Origin: Lucinisca nassula
Lineage: Eukaryota; Mollusca; Bivalvia; Lucinida; Lucinidae
DNA: 64,000 bases
NCBI GenBank assembly: GCA_963580285.1
Contig: OY757017.1
Span: 13,776,538-13,840,537, forward strand
Direction: 5' to 3'
The notes beneath the pieces were generated by a model. The model had not been told where the DNA came from and made no database searches. It saw only the letters and a program-made list of their open reading frames with translations. Both the position numbers and the translations under genes were made by a program. How positions within the stretch are numbered: the first letter of the stretch is position 1; the number at the start of each line of letters is the position of its first letter. Shown in pieces: positions 1 through 9,849 of the stretch.

Positions 1-142
1 GACTTAAATGAGTATTAAAAGGAAGACACGAAAAAATCGATGATTCAGATTTTCTGAACGGAGTTTAGTGTTGCAGTTGTACATGGTAACTGTAGAGAAG
101 TTTTGATTAAATGAAATATGCCTTTGTTGAAACTTGTAGAGA
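1..142. other. No feature recognised
   Basis: AT-rich sequence with no open frame or repeat that I can match elsewhere in the window. It may be intron of the PAN/apple-like gene. Confidence 0.5.
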
Positions 143-376
143 CATCACGAAAACACGCCTATATAATTTTGACCCCTTTGAACCCAACTTTTACAGTCTA
201 TAAATTTTTCTTATTTATGCTCAAAATATAGGTTGTGGGTACGCGTTAGAAACGCCTCGATGAGGCGGTTCTAACGAGTACCCACAATATATATTTTGAG
301 CATCAATAAGAAAAATATGGAGGCGGTTCTAACGAGTACACACAATCTATATTTTGAGCAGAAATAAGTAAAAATA
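143..376 (+). mobile_element. MITE P1 copy, right arm duplicated
   Basis: The left end reads CATCACGAAAACACGCC, the P1 terminal repeat, followed by the typical ACCCC-type flank and the central palindrome at about 240-290. The right arm (gaggcggttctaacgag onwards to gagca) is present twice in a row, at about 255-315 and 319-370. The right terminal repeat is missing. It lies in what may be an intron of the PAN/apple-like gene. Confidence 0.75.
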
Positions 377-478
377 ATGACTGCAACTGATCTCCAAACA
401 GTCGTTTATTATTGACGAAATCACCGCTAGAACTGATCTATTTCTTAAATAATCAAACAATCTTTTTAACCGCACAGC

Positions 479-1401
479 ACCCAGCAACAGATTCTGTGAA
501 GTGTGCGATGGTTCCTCGGGGTTCAAAGGTGTGACGGTTGGTGTCTATAAAGGAGATTCCAAAATTCGCTGTTCGCTAAGATGTCACAGCATAGATCAAT
601 GTCAACTGACTTCGTACAATGAAGAGGCCAAAGAATGCACGTTATTAACTAATGTTACTCAAGACTGTACAGAGACAACCTCAGATTTACAGCTGATGGA
701 TGTAGCTGATATAATTTCAGCTGTTACGTCTACCTCAACGACAACAGTTTCGGAGACAACTTCGTCATTCAACGTATCCACTGCTGTAACATCGGGTATA
801 TCGTTATATTCAGCGCAACAAAGCACAACGACGTCGACTTCCACGACACTTGCAGCTACTAGTCCCCCTTGGGCAGTAGCTATTGCTTATAACTCGACGC
901 AGAATGCAACTGAAGTACAAATGGCGAGTCTACTCCCTTTTTATCGCGGGGCAGATGTGAATCTTCTCGTTTCTACAGGCACATTGGACATTCTTTTACC
1001 GATAGAGTGGTTGAAAGTGTCTAACCTGACCTCAGAAATGTGCGTCAAAAATTTTGCTTTTTACTTGTACTCGTTTTCTAATGCGAGAGACTCTATAAAT
1101 TCACTTTGTCTGTCTTCTTTGACACTCACAGAATACGCCTGGCCCGAACAGACAGGCCAGTCAATTACAATAACACGGACCTCTCTCCTGTCCATCACTT
1201 TCTTTATAAGAGAACTCCTCGGGGGAACTACCTATACAAAAGGGTCATTGGACAACAACGATTTGGATCATATGGCACTTTTGATCAGGAACGGATATGA
1301 TATGCGATTTAGGGAACAATCTGCTGAGAAAATCTACACGGCTGATTTTGTATACCTCAGTGTAGATAGTAGTAAGATTTTTGGACTAGTAAAGAAATCT
1401 G
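479..1401 (+). CDS. Internal exon of a PAN/apple-like secreted protein (5' partial)
   Basis: The open frame runs from a stop at 450-452 to 1409. No ATG starts it, and a pyrimidine-rich acceptor (tctttttaaccgcacag) ends at 478, so it reads as an internal exon; acceptors at 484 and 490 are also possible. The first 60 or so residues are cysteine-rich, with the pattern CSLRCHSIDQCQLTSYN followed by KECTLL, which resembles the core of a PAN/apple domain (secreted adhesion or recognition proteins). A Thr/Ser-rich stretch of about 60 residues follows, probably an O-glycosylated linker, then a globular part of about 180 residues containing the module LLPFYRGADVNLLVSTG. A consensus donor GTAAGT lies at 1402. 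The domain call is from motif memory, not a search. The protein's function is unknown; extracellular location is inferred from composition. Upstream exons with the signal peptide are not seen. Confidence 0.6.
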
Positions 1402-1452
1402 GTAAGTAGACAGTGGTGAAGGGTCATTAACATTCATTCATATTTTACACAG
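1402..1452 (+). other. Putative 51-bp intron with phase conflict
   Basis: It begins GTAAGT and ends TTTTACACAG, so both ends look like splice sites. Joining them gives a premature stop in the next exon. An alternative donor at 1406 restores the frame. The intron is unusually short for a mollusc. Confidence 0.4.
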
Positions 1453-2272
1453 CACTGATGGCGGAATCAGAAAACTACAACAACATGAAGACGGGAGCAT
1501 TAGTACACTAGAATCCAACCCTTCTACTAAAATGTTGTTTCTACGCCAATGGCGAAAGGTATATTCGGTTACAGCAACTGGTGATGGGTCATATGGATCC
1601 TTCACCGACCTACAAACAGAATTGAGAGCCGGACATAGAATAAAAATTCTGACAGGAGATGGACTGAGTGCCAAAGCTGATACAATAGTTGAACTTCCGG
1701 GCCAGAATCGTATACTAGCGATCATTGTAGATGAATTCATGCAAGCTAACGGTACGTTTGTGAAGCAGAATGGAGGATACAGGAAATTGTGGCGGGAAAT
1801 TGACACAACAGGCACCGAGAGGAGAGTTTTGTTCGACATTGACAATAATTTTATATCGGAAGAAACTCTAAACTTTGATGTCGATTGGTTCGTTGACTCG
1901 GATAACTGGTTCCCGTCTCACGTTTCTCATACTGGAGGAGGTGATACAGCACTTCTTATACAGGCCGTGAGAGGAGGGTCAAGGGTGAGACTGCAGTACC
2001 AGGACCTAGGACATAAAGATAACCCACGTGTGTTTCTCGACACCGTAACTGTTACAATAATGGACCCGAATGTGGAGGCCAAGACAGCTAAGACTTTGTT
2101 GTATGACTACAGCAGCGGCTCAAATATGTACACTGAAAGTACAGAGTTCATGTACTGGACTTTCTCCACAGCTGGAATCTCAATCAGATATTTGAGGATG
2201 GTTGGTGGCTTAGCCACAGACAGCGTATCATCATTCGCTTCCACTTTGGAAGTGACCTGGTATGCTGACTGA
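1453..2272 (+). CDS. Last exon of the same PAN/apple-like gene
   Basis: This frame is open from 1406 through the TGA at 2270-2272. A good acceptor (tattttacacag) ends at 1452, giving a very short intron of 51 bp after the GTAAGT donor at 1402. That pair leaves phase 1 and runs into a TAG after about 20 codons. The long frame needs phase 2, obtained with a weaker donor at 1406 (aa/gtag), so either the weak donor is used or the copy carries a frameshift. The protein has two more copies of the module seen upstream: LQTELRAGHRIKILTGDG and LLIQAVRGGSRVRLQYQD, each a hydrophobic helix-like stretch, then G-x-R-[IV]-[KR]-[IL]. It ends in a Trp/Tyr-rich strand (TLEVTWYAD). No family name is offered. 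No AATAAA lies close to the stop; the first seen is at 3199, beyond inserted repeats. Confidence 0.55.
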
Positions 2273-2318
2273 GTAGGCTACATGCAGCTCATATGCAGTC
2301 GAACTTCAATGACCAGAA

Positions 2319-2510
2319 TACAGTAAAAATCCTGTATTAACAAAACCTTTGGAACTGTTCAAAATTGGTCTGTATGACCACTTTTGAACAGTCCCAAACT
2401 TGGTCTCTTACCAGGTCTCTTATGGGTGTAAAAACACACAAAAAGGAAGAACTGAAACCTCACTAAGCGTTTAAAGGCAGGTTTAGTCTTAATAGCGGAA
2501 TTTTTCTGTA
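2319..2510 (+). mobile_element. MITE G copy
   Basis: Starts acagtaaaaatcctgtatt and ends gcggaatttttctgta, the two ends of family G. It contains the family hairpin, in which ggaactgttcaaaa pairs with ttttgaacagtccc. It lies just downstream of the gene's stop codon. Confidence 0.7.
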
Positions 2511-2520
2511 CCTTGAATAT

Positions 2521-2829
2521 TTGTTTGTTTGGTTTGTTTGAATCGAAATTTTACGTCCCCGTCAATACTATTTAGGTTATTTTGGAGACGTTGCTTCCAA
2601 TTTTGTGGGACTTTTACCCGACACTAAGATGAAATGACATTTTAATCCCTGCCGACCGAACAAACCAAAAGGGTCAATATGTAGGGACGGTCCGACTCGC
2701 ATCACGTTGTCTGGACAGGTTTAGACCCCTAACCAGTTTACCAGTACTCATGTGCGGTCGGTGACAGCTCTGCGTGGAAGCATAATGCAGTCCAATCAAT
2801 ATTTTCAAGCCCCGATGGGCGAGGGCGAT
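2521..2829 (-). mobile_element. SINE-A copy A1
   Basis: Read on the minus strand it runs from a GC-rich head (ccatcggggcttgaa-type) to a tail in gttaaac-like sequence and CAAAC repeats. The middle carries ggtaaaagtcccacaaaatt. Near full length. No pol III A/B boxes of tRNA type are obvious in this family's head. Confidence 0.75.
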
Positions 2830-3410
2830 GAACATTTGTTCGTGAACAGGCTATACTTATAGGAACAAGGTAGAAGTTATGAAAATTCAGGCAGCATGGT
2901 CATGAAATCTGATTATTTACACAAGTCATTTTTGATGACCGCTGATGGGAGATTCACTGCTAGATACAAGCTCCAGCTTTAATTCAGTGATGTGGGTATT
3001 ATATCTGCCTATAGGTGGTACCATATAATTTATTCAAACAGTTGAAACAAACCACTATAACAACGCTGCATGAATTATCCTTTCCATTCAAAAAGCACCT
3101 CTTTTGCATGTATAAACATCAAGTAAGTGATCTTAGAGATAAGTTCTTCAGCCATCAACTGGTGTTTATTTAACAAATTCTATCACTGTTAAGAGGCTAA
3201 TAAATTGAATTCTCTGATAAAAATAGTATCCTTCTCAGAAGGGGGTTCTATAGACTTGCCCAAGTCTGTTAATTAGGTGTCCATTGTAAAAACAAGTTGG
3301 CTGCTTTCAAAAAGCATCCAATAGGTTTGGTCTTGTCAGTCAATATTCTGATTTGAGCCAGCTGGTATCATTATCCCACTTAATGCATTTTTTGAATAAA
3401 AATAATAAAC
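2830..3410. other. Intergenic, no gene seen
   Basis: AT-rich DNA without a supported frame. An AATAAA lies at 3199-3204. The stretch ggttctatagacttgccc near 3245 recurs in inverted orientation near 9225, so some of this is probably old repeat. Confidence 0.4.
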
Positions 3411-3418
3411 TTTAAACG

Positions 3419-3470
3419 TTCCAAGGCGGTTCTTCTGTCGCGGTATATTTTGTTATGGTTTGCCTGAAGT
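3419..3470 (+). repeat. Fragment of repeat family W
   Basis: Carries caaggcggttcttctgtcgc, the same start as the longer W copy at 3597. Confidence 0.5.
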
Positions 3471-3596
3471 TTGGAGGCCTTCATGCGGACTGAGCAAATT
3501 ATTTGTCTAAATCGCGACGGTAGTAAGGGCGAGGATTGTGGCCACGTAAAATCGATTTAAGCCCCCCCCCCCAGTGGAATTCGTTTCCGCTGACCG

Positions 3597-3855
3597 TTCC
3601 AAGGTGGTTCTTCTGTCGCGGTTTGTTTTTATTATGGTTTGTCTTTGGATGTTTGTGTCGCTTATTCTATTTTATTTTGGATAGCCTATTGGCCATTTTA
3701 TGGGAAAGTAACTGTCCTTTTGGCTTTCCGCTGTTGGTGTTTCCATTAGGGGCTGTTGTTTCATGTTAGTGTGCCTTTCCCTTTGGTGTCTCTGATGGGA
3801 GCTGTGGGTTGATTGTAACGATTCCTGATCATTGCCTCCACTTCTGTTTTTAAAA
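3597..3855 (+). repeat. Repeat family W, copy 1
   Basis: From ttccaaggtggttcttctgt to the cattgcctccacttctg segment. A second copy is at 41262-41484 (+) and a partial inverted one at 55755-55890. It has a frame of about 77 codons but no protein motif. It could be the 3' part of a longer retroelement; the class is unknown. Confidence 0.6.
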
Positions 3856-4280
3856 CAAAACGTGTATATAAAATTTCGAAGTCTGTGACCTTGGTCTCAG
3901 GTAGTGGTGAGTATTCTGTGGTAAATTGTTTAACGCCATGGCAAGTATAAACTAAATGTAACTTACATATGGTTTACACATGTATAGCACAAAATTTTTC
4001 AAAGGTCATTATTTTTGGTGGACAGTAATTCTCGAAACTTAAGGCACATCTTCACATCTTAGCCTTACTACATACACATTTTAGGCTTGATCGGATGAAA
4101 ACTGTATAGTAGGAGTTATACGGAAACGAAAAAAAAGTTTACGAACGGTCGGACGGACACCAACCCCATAACTTAATGGGACCGTTTTTATTGTTGTTGT
4201 TGGTTTTCAAACGGATATATAAAATTTTTTTCCTTAGTCATCAGGCCTTCTATAGGGCCTTGGTTATCTAAATCATTTGT
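3856..4280. other. Intergenic, possible repeat-element edge
   Basis: Contains aacggtcggacggacacc near 4145, the reverse complement of the GTCCGTCC-type microsatellite found at the start of the long array elements at 39, 59 and 60 kb, so an old edge of such an element may lie here. No gene. Confidence 0.35.
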
Positions 4281-4282
4281 TG

Positions 4283-4513
4283 TTAATCTTCCTGTTAACA
4301 CTGTTTGAGTCTTTTTTGAGACACTGCTTCCAATCTGTCGTCCAATTAAACTAAATGGTTGAAATGCATGAACGGTCTGACTCGAGCCACTTTTCCTGGG
4401 CAGGCTTAGAACTTCTAGGCGATTTAACACTACTTATGTGCGGCCGGTATCAGCTCTGAGTGGAAGCATCATGCAGCGCAACCTATTTCTTCAATCCCCG
4501 ATAGACGGGGGCC
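4283..4513 (-). mobile_element. SINE-A copy A2, diverged
   Basis: Minus-strand SINE-A with a deletion in its 3' half; the head half (cagctctg, ggaagcatcatgcag, tcttcaatccccgat) is clear. Confidence 0.6.
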
Positions 4514-4524
4514 GATCAGACCTT

Positions 4525-4670
4525 GGGGCAATATATTGGACTGCATGAGCTGAAACCGACCGAACTTTGAAGTATTGCTGAACCGCCTAGGAAGATCTAA
4601 GCCTGCCCAGACAAAGTGCTGCGAGTCAGACTGTATCTTAAACCTCGGTAGTTTCTTTGAGCGGTACCTC
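4525..4670 (+). mobile_element. SINE-A copy A3, 5' half
   Basis: Plus-strand SINE-A fragment (gatctaagcctgcccag and neighbours), head-to-head with A2 and only about 12 bp from it. Confidence 0.55.
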
Positions 4671-5070
4671 CGCAAAAGCCTGAAATTTGCAATCCTTTTT
4701 GTATATCTTTCTGGATCACAATTTAATTGAAAAAGAAACTGATTAGTTAAACGTCAAGAATTGAGTGGAAATAAAGAACACCTTTCTCGGCTTATCAGAT
4801 ACAATAGCTTCCATCGAATGCGCCAAAAGTCTTTTAACAACTCATTCTGTAACTGGTGGCAGGTCACTTAGTAGTCATGAAGGTTTTGAACAGAAACTAT
4901 TGCTATCTGTGCTGGGCTCAAGAACAATAAACAACGACCCATCAACGTTATGTCTTTGTTTCGCTCCCTAAATATTTTATATATTTGGAAGAGTTAGAAC
5001 CTTCGACCTTGGCACTGATGTTTATTCTAGTAGCAAAGACATTAAAATGTTTTTACACAACCAGCGATCA
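4671..5070. other. Intergenic, no feature
   Basis: A 68-codon plus-strand frame (4765-4971) shows no recognisable domain and is not called. Confidence 0.4.
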
Positions 5071-5080
5071 TTTTTATGTT

Positions 5081-5285
5081 TGGTTTTACGATCCTTTCAA
5101 GATTATTTCACATCAAGCCGATCGTTAATCAGAGGTGAGCGAATACTGGAGCACCCGATGAAAAACCTCCTGACCTTCCGTTGCAGAACTTCTCATTATG
5201 TGACCTGAGCCATGCTCAAACCTACAGCGTTGAGAGACCTAATGATTAAGAGTCAGCACTCTTATCCACTAGGCCACGGAGGCCC
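5081..5285 (-). mobile_element. SINE-B copy B1, tRNA-Lys-like head
   Basis: On the minus strand the head reads ggcctccgtggcctagtgg, then an anticodon-loop equivalent CTCTTAA (CTT, Lys-like) and a B-box-like GTTTGAGCATG. The body ends in aatcttgaaaggatcgtaaa. Flanks share CCAGCGATC (about 5061 and 5295), a probable target-site duplication with mismatches. Confidence 0.75.
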
Positions 5286-5440
5286 GTTACATGTACACCC
5301 AGCGATCTTTATAAATGAGGAAAAATAACGTTCTCTGTCTTTCCAACATTTACATATACGTATTATTAGAGCTATCAGCGTACCGAAAGATGTTCAGAAT
5401 ATATAAATCTTTTCCTATCAGTGTGAAATAAACTTTGCAA

Positions 5441-5742
5441 GTTTTGTTTATTTGTATTTAACGGCCCAGTCAACACTGATTTGGGTCATGTTTGGGCTGT
5501 CAGTGTACCTATCCACGCTTTTCCTGAGCAGGCTTATCTGTAAGCGGTTTACCAGTTCAGTGCACATTCTGTCGCCAAAAACTGACCCTGCCCTTCCTGA
5601 ATCAGCGGAAGGGAGAGAATGACCATAAAAGAGATTTCATAATCAATCTCCACGAAAGAATGTTGCCGACCCCGGTAGGTATCGAACCCGAGTCTTCCTT
5701 ATCACCAGTCAGACTGCATCCGACTGAGCTACCGCAGCCAGC
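5441..5742 (-). mobile_element. SINE-D copy D1, tRNA-like head
   Basis: On the minus strand the A-box region is gtagctcagtcggatg and the B box is GGTTCGATACC. The tail is cagtgttgactgggccgtta followed by an AT-rich end. Same family as 22122, 25433 and 36406. Confidence 0.75.
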
Positions 5743-5869
5743 CACACTTTGTGAGTAGTAGTAGTTATGTTCTGTTGTTTTCCGTTTCCATTACTGCATA
5801 ATGGCATTGCAAGACGTAAAATTTGCGAAAATGACTGCGGCTGTTATAAGTTCCCCATAAGGGAAATAG

Positions 5870-6050
5870 ATACGCCTTAAGGGGGGGCGGGGCTACTCCT
5901 GCAAAAGTAGTTTCTCTTTGAATATGTCTAAGGGGTAAACTCATAAAGGAAAGAATTTGCTCCTAGGGAGCAAATTCTTCCCTTTTAGAGTTGACCCCTT
6001 GAGGAGCAAATTCTTCCCCTTTTAGAGTAGACCCCTTTTTCAGTTGGACA
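5870..6050 (+). mobile_element. MITE K copy K1, truncated and rearranged
   Basis: Contains ttaagggg at the left, the inner hairpin aaagaatttgctcc / gagcaaattctt (its right arm present twice) and gtagacccctttttcagt. The right end is lost. Confidence 0.6.
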
Positions 6051-6134
6051 GAGCCAACAGAGTAGCAACCATAAGTTCCTTAATGTTGTATTTCCATCAC
6101 GAAATCATGCCTATAGAATTGTGATCCCCGTTTA

Positions 6135-6300
6135 TATGTTCTATAAAAGGGTTATACTCTACACCACAGAACTAAAAAATATGATGCGCACATGTTTTCT
6201 GGGCCAGACTAGCTAGTCTCGGCCAATTAGGCCTCATCAGTACCCTAAGATATTATCAAAATTCCACAATGGAATCAATGATCCCAAAGGACAAGAGAAT
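6135..6300 (+). repeat. Repeat family F, unit 1
   Basis: From the gttctataaaagggtt region to caaaggacaagagaatataa, including ttttctgggccagactagct and ggcctcatcag. Repeated at 6385-6575, 21765-21985 (inverted) and 50641-50823 (inverted). Class unknown. Confidence 0.6.
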
Positions 6301-6384
6301 ATAATCTACACTATGATGTAGGGCAGGGAGACGTTTTACCGCCACCACACATGCCCATACACCAGTTGAAGTGAAGTCAAATAT

Positions 6385-6575
6385 GTTCTTTAAAAGGGCT
6401 ATCCTTTGGAAGCAAGGAATACACCACAGAACTGAAAAATATGGAGTGTACATGTTTTCTGGGCCAGACTAGCTAGTTTCGGCCAAATAGGCCTCATCAG
6501 TGACCCTCAGGTATTTTCAAAATTCCCCACAATGGAATCAATGATCCCAATTAAAGGACAAGAAAATATAATCCT
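6385..6575 (+). repeat. Repeat family F, unit 2
   Basis: Second direct copy about 250 bp after the first; the interval between them is not repeated. Confidence 0.6.
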
Positions 6576-6577
6576 CG

Positions 6578-6811
6578 CTTTTATATAGTAAAGCTCGGGT
6601 TTGCAGAGGTATACATTAATTTCCGTAATCATGCTCTGAGACACTAGATTGTGGGTACTCGATAGAATCGCCTCGTCGAGGCGTTTCTGTCGACTCCCCG
6701 CAATCTATGTTTTGAGCAAAAAAGGCAAATATTCCAATTTTTCTTTTTAAAATTCCTTTTTTTTTAGCAAAAAATTGACAATGTATTTGTATAGGTGTGC
6801 TCCGAAATACG
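6578..6811 (+). mobile_element. MITE P1 copy, degenerate
   Basis: The core tactcgatagaatcgcctcg / cgaggcgtttctgtcga and the P1 right flank (aatgtatttgtataggtgtg) are present; the left end is lost at the junction with family F. Confidence 0.65.
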
Positions 6812-6834
6812 GTAAAAATGGTAGACTAACTGCC

Positions 6835-6868
6835 GAACCTGCCAGGTGTATCCATTTCCCTTAAGATA
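6835..6868 (+). repeat. MITE K right-end fragment
   Basis: Reads ctgccaggtgtatccatttc then ccttaa, the K terminal repeat. Confidence 0.45.
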
Positions 6869-7436
6869 TTTATTGTTGGAGTTGAAACGCTTGCTTTTCG
6901 GTCTGTTTCGCTATTCAGACAGGCTGTTTCCTGTAATAGGACTGCTCCGGAAATCTATCTCAAGTAGCAACCAGTATGTTTACTCACGTGACCTAGGGAC
7001 AAGCCTTTCAAACTGGCCTGCTTATCAGCATGTGTTTGCTATAAACATTAGGCATAGAAAGTGATTCATATCAGTATTAATGTCTAATTAATGTTTATTT
7101 TAGAATCAATTTGTGGTTATGTTATAATTTGCTGCTCTGAAAAGTATATTTATACATGTAGTTATTATTTTTAGTGGGTTGAAAAAAATTAATATTGAAA
7201 AATTACGGAACAGCGACCTCAGATTTTAGATCTTGTAGCTTCAAGAGTTTTTTTTTAAACAATGGGAAGTGACAAAGTCTATCTACACCTGATGGGAAAA
7301 AAATCTTAATTCGGTTACAGTATATATAAAAATAAAAATAAAGATCAGTCAGGAACAGATACAATCAGATCCCAAGTTCTACCTAAATATCAAGAGGGAA
7401 AGAACATAGCCCCAGATAAGAGGGGATATCCACATG
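6869..7436. other. Intergenic, no gene
   Basis: AT-rich. 6953-7012 matches 8836-8895 in inverted orientation (shared cacgtgacctagggac). A diverged inverted piece of family W may lie at 7365-7435. Confidence 0.35.
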
Positions 7437-7552
7437 TTATTTTTCTTATTTTTGCACTTAAACAAATGTTGTGGATACTCATTAGAAGCACCTCACCAAG
7501 GTGGGGGGGGGTCTAATAGGTACCCACAACATACATATATATAATAAGAAAC
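7437..7552. repeat. Degenerate P-type palindrome core
   Basis: tgttgtggatactcattaga and taataggtacccacaacata are the two arms of a P-like hairpin whose apex is now a G run. No terminal repeats are recognised. Confidence 0.45.
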
Positions 7553-7567
7553 GTAGTAAACTTTCTC

Positions 7568-7606
7568 ATGAAAAAAAAGAAAAAAAAAAAAAAAAAAAAA
7601 AAAAAC
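7568..7606. repeat. Poly(A) tract
   Basis: A near-pure A run with one early G; it may be a retroelement tail or simple slippage. Confidence 0.8.
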
Positions 7607-7866
7607 TTATCTTGAGTTATGTACGAATGGGGAACAGAAAACAGCAACAAAGTTGTTGAACAAAAAAAAAACAAATTTCAATGATAGCGAGCAGTAGTCT
7701 GAAAATAAATATTTGTGTTTCCAGTTGAATTGTTAGTTAACCTTTTTGTACCAAATGGAATCTTCCTCCTTATGTACGGCACTGACGAGGAGTCCACTTC
7801 CAAATTTAGGGGTGTCAGGTTGTGTTTTCACCAAAATTTAGCTGGAAAATGTCAGAACTTTTAGTC

Positions 7867-8165
7867 GGCCTCCGCCCATCGGGGCTTGAAGAAATAAATG
7901 GGCTGCATGATGCTTCCACGCAGAGCTGAATCCGACCGCACACGAGCACTGGAAAACCGCTTAGAGGATCTAAGCCTGCCCAGGCAAAGCGGTGCGAGTC
8001 GGACCGTCCATACTCATAAACCCTATTGGTTTCATTGAGTGACAGGGCTTGGGATGTCAATTCATTGCAATGTCGGGTAAAAGTCCCACAAAATTGGAAG
8101 CAACGTCTCCAGAATGATCTATGTAGTGTTGACGGGGATGGTAAACATCAAGTCAAACAAACAAA
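7867..8165 (+). mobile_element. SINE-A copy A4, near full length
   Basis: Head cctccgcccatcggggcttg, middle gatcctaagcc-type segment and aaaagtcccacaaaattgg, tail caaacaaacaaac. A good representative of the family. Confidence 0.85.
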
Positions 8166-8174
8166 CTGAACTTT

Positions 8175-8245
8175 TAAAAACAGTGGAGGCCCTGATCAGA
8201 CGCCGCTTTTTGCTCTTGGCCTGCACTGTTTGCCCGGATACCTGT
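8175..8245 (+). repeat. MITE Q half copy
   Basis: Contains ccctgatcagacgccgc and ctgcactgtttgcc, half of the Q hairpin seen whole at 9655-9845 and 51605-51700. Confidence 0.5.
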
Positions 8246-8324
8246 TTTGGGGTTTCTGTTACAAAATGGGTTAAATATGAGAGCAAAATTATAATTAAAA
8301 CAATAAAATCTTAAGGTTAAACAA

Positions 8325-8520
8325 TTTGTGTGATGAACACCCCAATAAACCCCACTTTATAAGGAAAAACCAGGGTTTACAGGGGTATACATTATTTTCC
8401 TTATTTCTGGTCCAAGACATGGGTTGTGGCTACTTATTAAAACCACATCATTGGGGCAGTTTTAATGATCACCAGGATCTATGTTTGGGGCAAAGATAAT
8501 AAAAAAGTATCATAGATTTA
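8325..8520 (-). mobile_element. MITE P2 copy, degenerate
   Basis: Has the P2 inner flank aaaccccactttata and a weakened core (attaaaaccacatcattggg / cagttttaatgatcacc). Confidence 0.55.
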
Positions 8521-9290
8521 AGTTTTTTTAATACTTTTAAGTATCGATGGTAGCTTGATACTCCCCTTCTGTACCTTACTGAAGAAAATTCATGCATACA
8601 TATCTGTAGGCATTGATTCTATTGGCACAAAGTTGTTCGAAGCTCACTTTTCCGTGCTTTTTGTGAGCTTTGGAAATGGCACAGTCAACTTTTTTCCATG
8701 TGTGGCCTGTCTGCATATCTGCTCTCACTATTACACCGCCCCCAAGAACATTTTTGTTGACATTTTGATATAACATGAAAAAACTTTGAAAAGCGTAGAA
8801 CTGATTCTATGCAGACTCACTGATTTCTATACAAATACACAGTCCCTAGGTCACGTGGGTAAACACATCTGTTGCTACTAGAGATAAGTTTTCCGGATAT
8901 TTACTATTGCAGTATAGTATTGCATCATCGTTAAAGTTTGATTGATTGCATCATCGTTAAAGCTGATTGGCTGATCGCGTCACGTGCCCCTCCATGGAAC
9001 AGTTACAATCTAGTCATTAGACCCGGTTTGCCCGCCTCATGGCTACCAAACCAATAATTGTTTACAAAAATAAAAAATAAATACATTGTAAATGAAATAG
9101 CAATACCGTCTTTTATGAAAATTGTGAAATTAACATTCACAGATGAAGACTAAAGAGACTTTTACATATTTTTTGTTTAAAGGGGCTTTCATTTAAAAAT
9201 AAAAAATGTAAATGTAGGGACTTGGGCAAGTCTAGGGGTTCTAGTACTTTGTTCCCTATAGTAGCTAGTTCAATTCACTAAGGATTACTT
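8521..9290. other. Intergenic, no gene
   Basis: Small frames exist on both strands near 8555-8776 but show no domain. A short direct repeat, gcatcatcgttaaag, occurs twice near 8935. Confidence 0.35.
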
Positions 9291-9345
9291 ATAGTTCGGT
9301 TAAACTTAGAATTAAAGCACTGAGAATACGTGTAGGTCGATTTTT
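9291..9345. repeat. Left copy of a 52-bp direct duplication
   Basis: Sequence around aaacttagaattaaagcact matches 9553-9607 with a few changes; SINE-B copy B2 lies between the two. Confidence 0.6.
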
Positions 9346-9376
9346 TTTTGGGCGGGGGGTGGGGGGTGGGGGGGTT

Positions 9377-9550
9377 GGTTTTACGGCCCTTTCAAGATTA
9401 TTTCACTCATATCGAGCCGATCGTTAATAAGAGGTGGGCGAAAAACCGGAGTACCCGGAGAAAAACCACCTGACTTTCCGTTGCAGAACTTGGCGTCTCA
9501 CATGTGACCCGAGCGAGGCGCGAAACACAGCGGTGAGAGACCTTATAATC
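9377..9550 (-). mobile_element. SINE-B copy B2, head-truncated
   Basis: Minus-strand SINE-B body, from ggccctttcaagattattt to the position of the anticodon loop; the first part of the tRNA head is missing. A G/T-rich run precedes it. Confidence 0.7.
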
Positions 9551-9654
9551 AAGAGTCTATAGTTTGGTAAAACTTAGAATTAAAACACTGAGAATAAGTG
9601 TAGGTCAATTGTCTCCGAGTGTAGATTGGGAAAATGGAACTGAACGGGGAATTA

Positions 9655-9845
9655 GACTGTTTCAGTTAACCCTTAAATTCCTGTACTGTAAGCAAACCGT
9701 AAAGACCCTGGTCAAATTCTGCGTTTTCCGGCGTCTGACCCTTAAATTTCTGTACTATAAGCAAACAGTGTATGCCCTGATCAGACGCCGCAAAATGCGG
9801 CGTCTGATCTGGGTCTACACTGTTTGCCAAGCCCAACCCATGATT
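9655..9845. mobile_element. MITE Q copy with perfect hairpin
   Basis: Centre ctgatcagacgccgcaaaat then gcggcgtctgatc is a near-perfect hairpin. Around it gtaagcaaacagtg and cactgtttgcc are inverted. The left part is partly duplicated (two cttaaattcctgtact-like copies). Confidence 0.6.
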
Positions 9846-9849
9846 CCAG

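Noticed and set aside
8576..8776. 66-codon minus-strand frame
   Set aside because: Plausible composition but no motif or signals; could be chance or an old transposon scrap.
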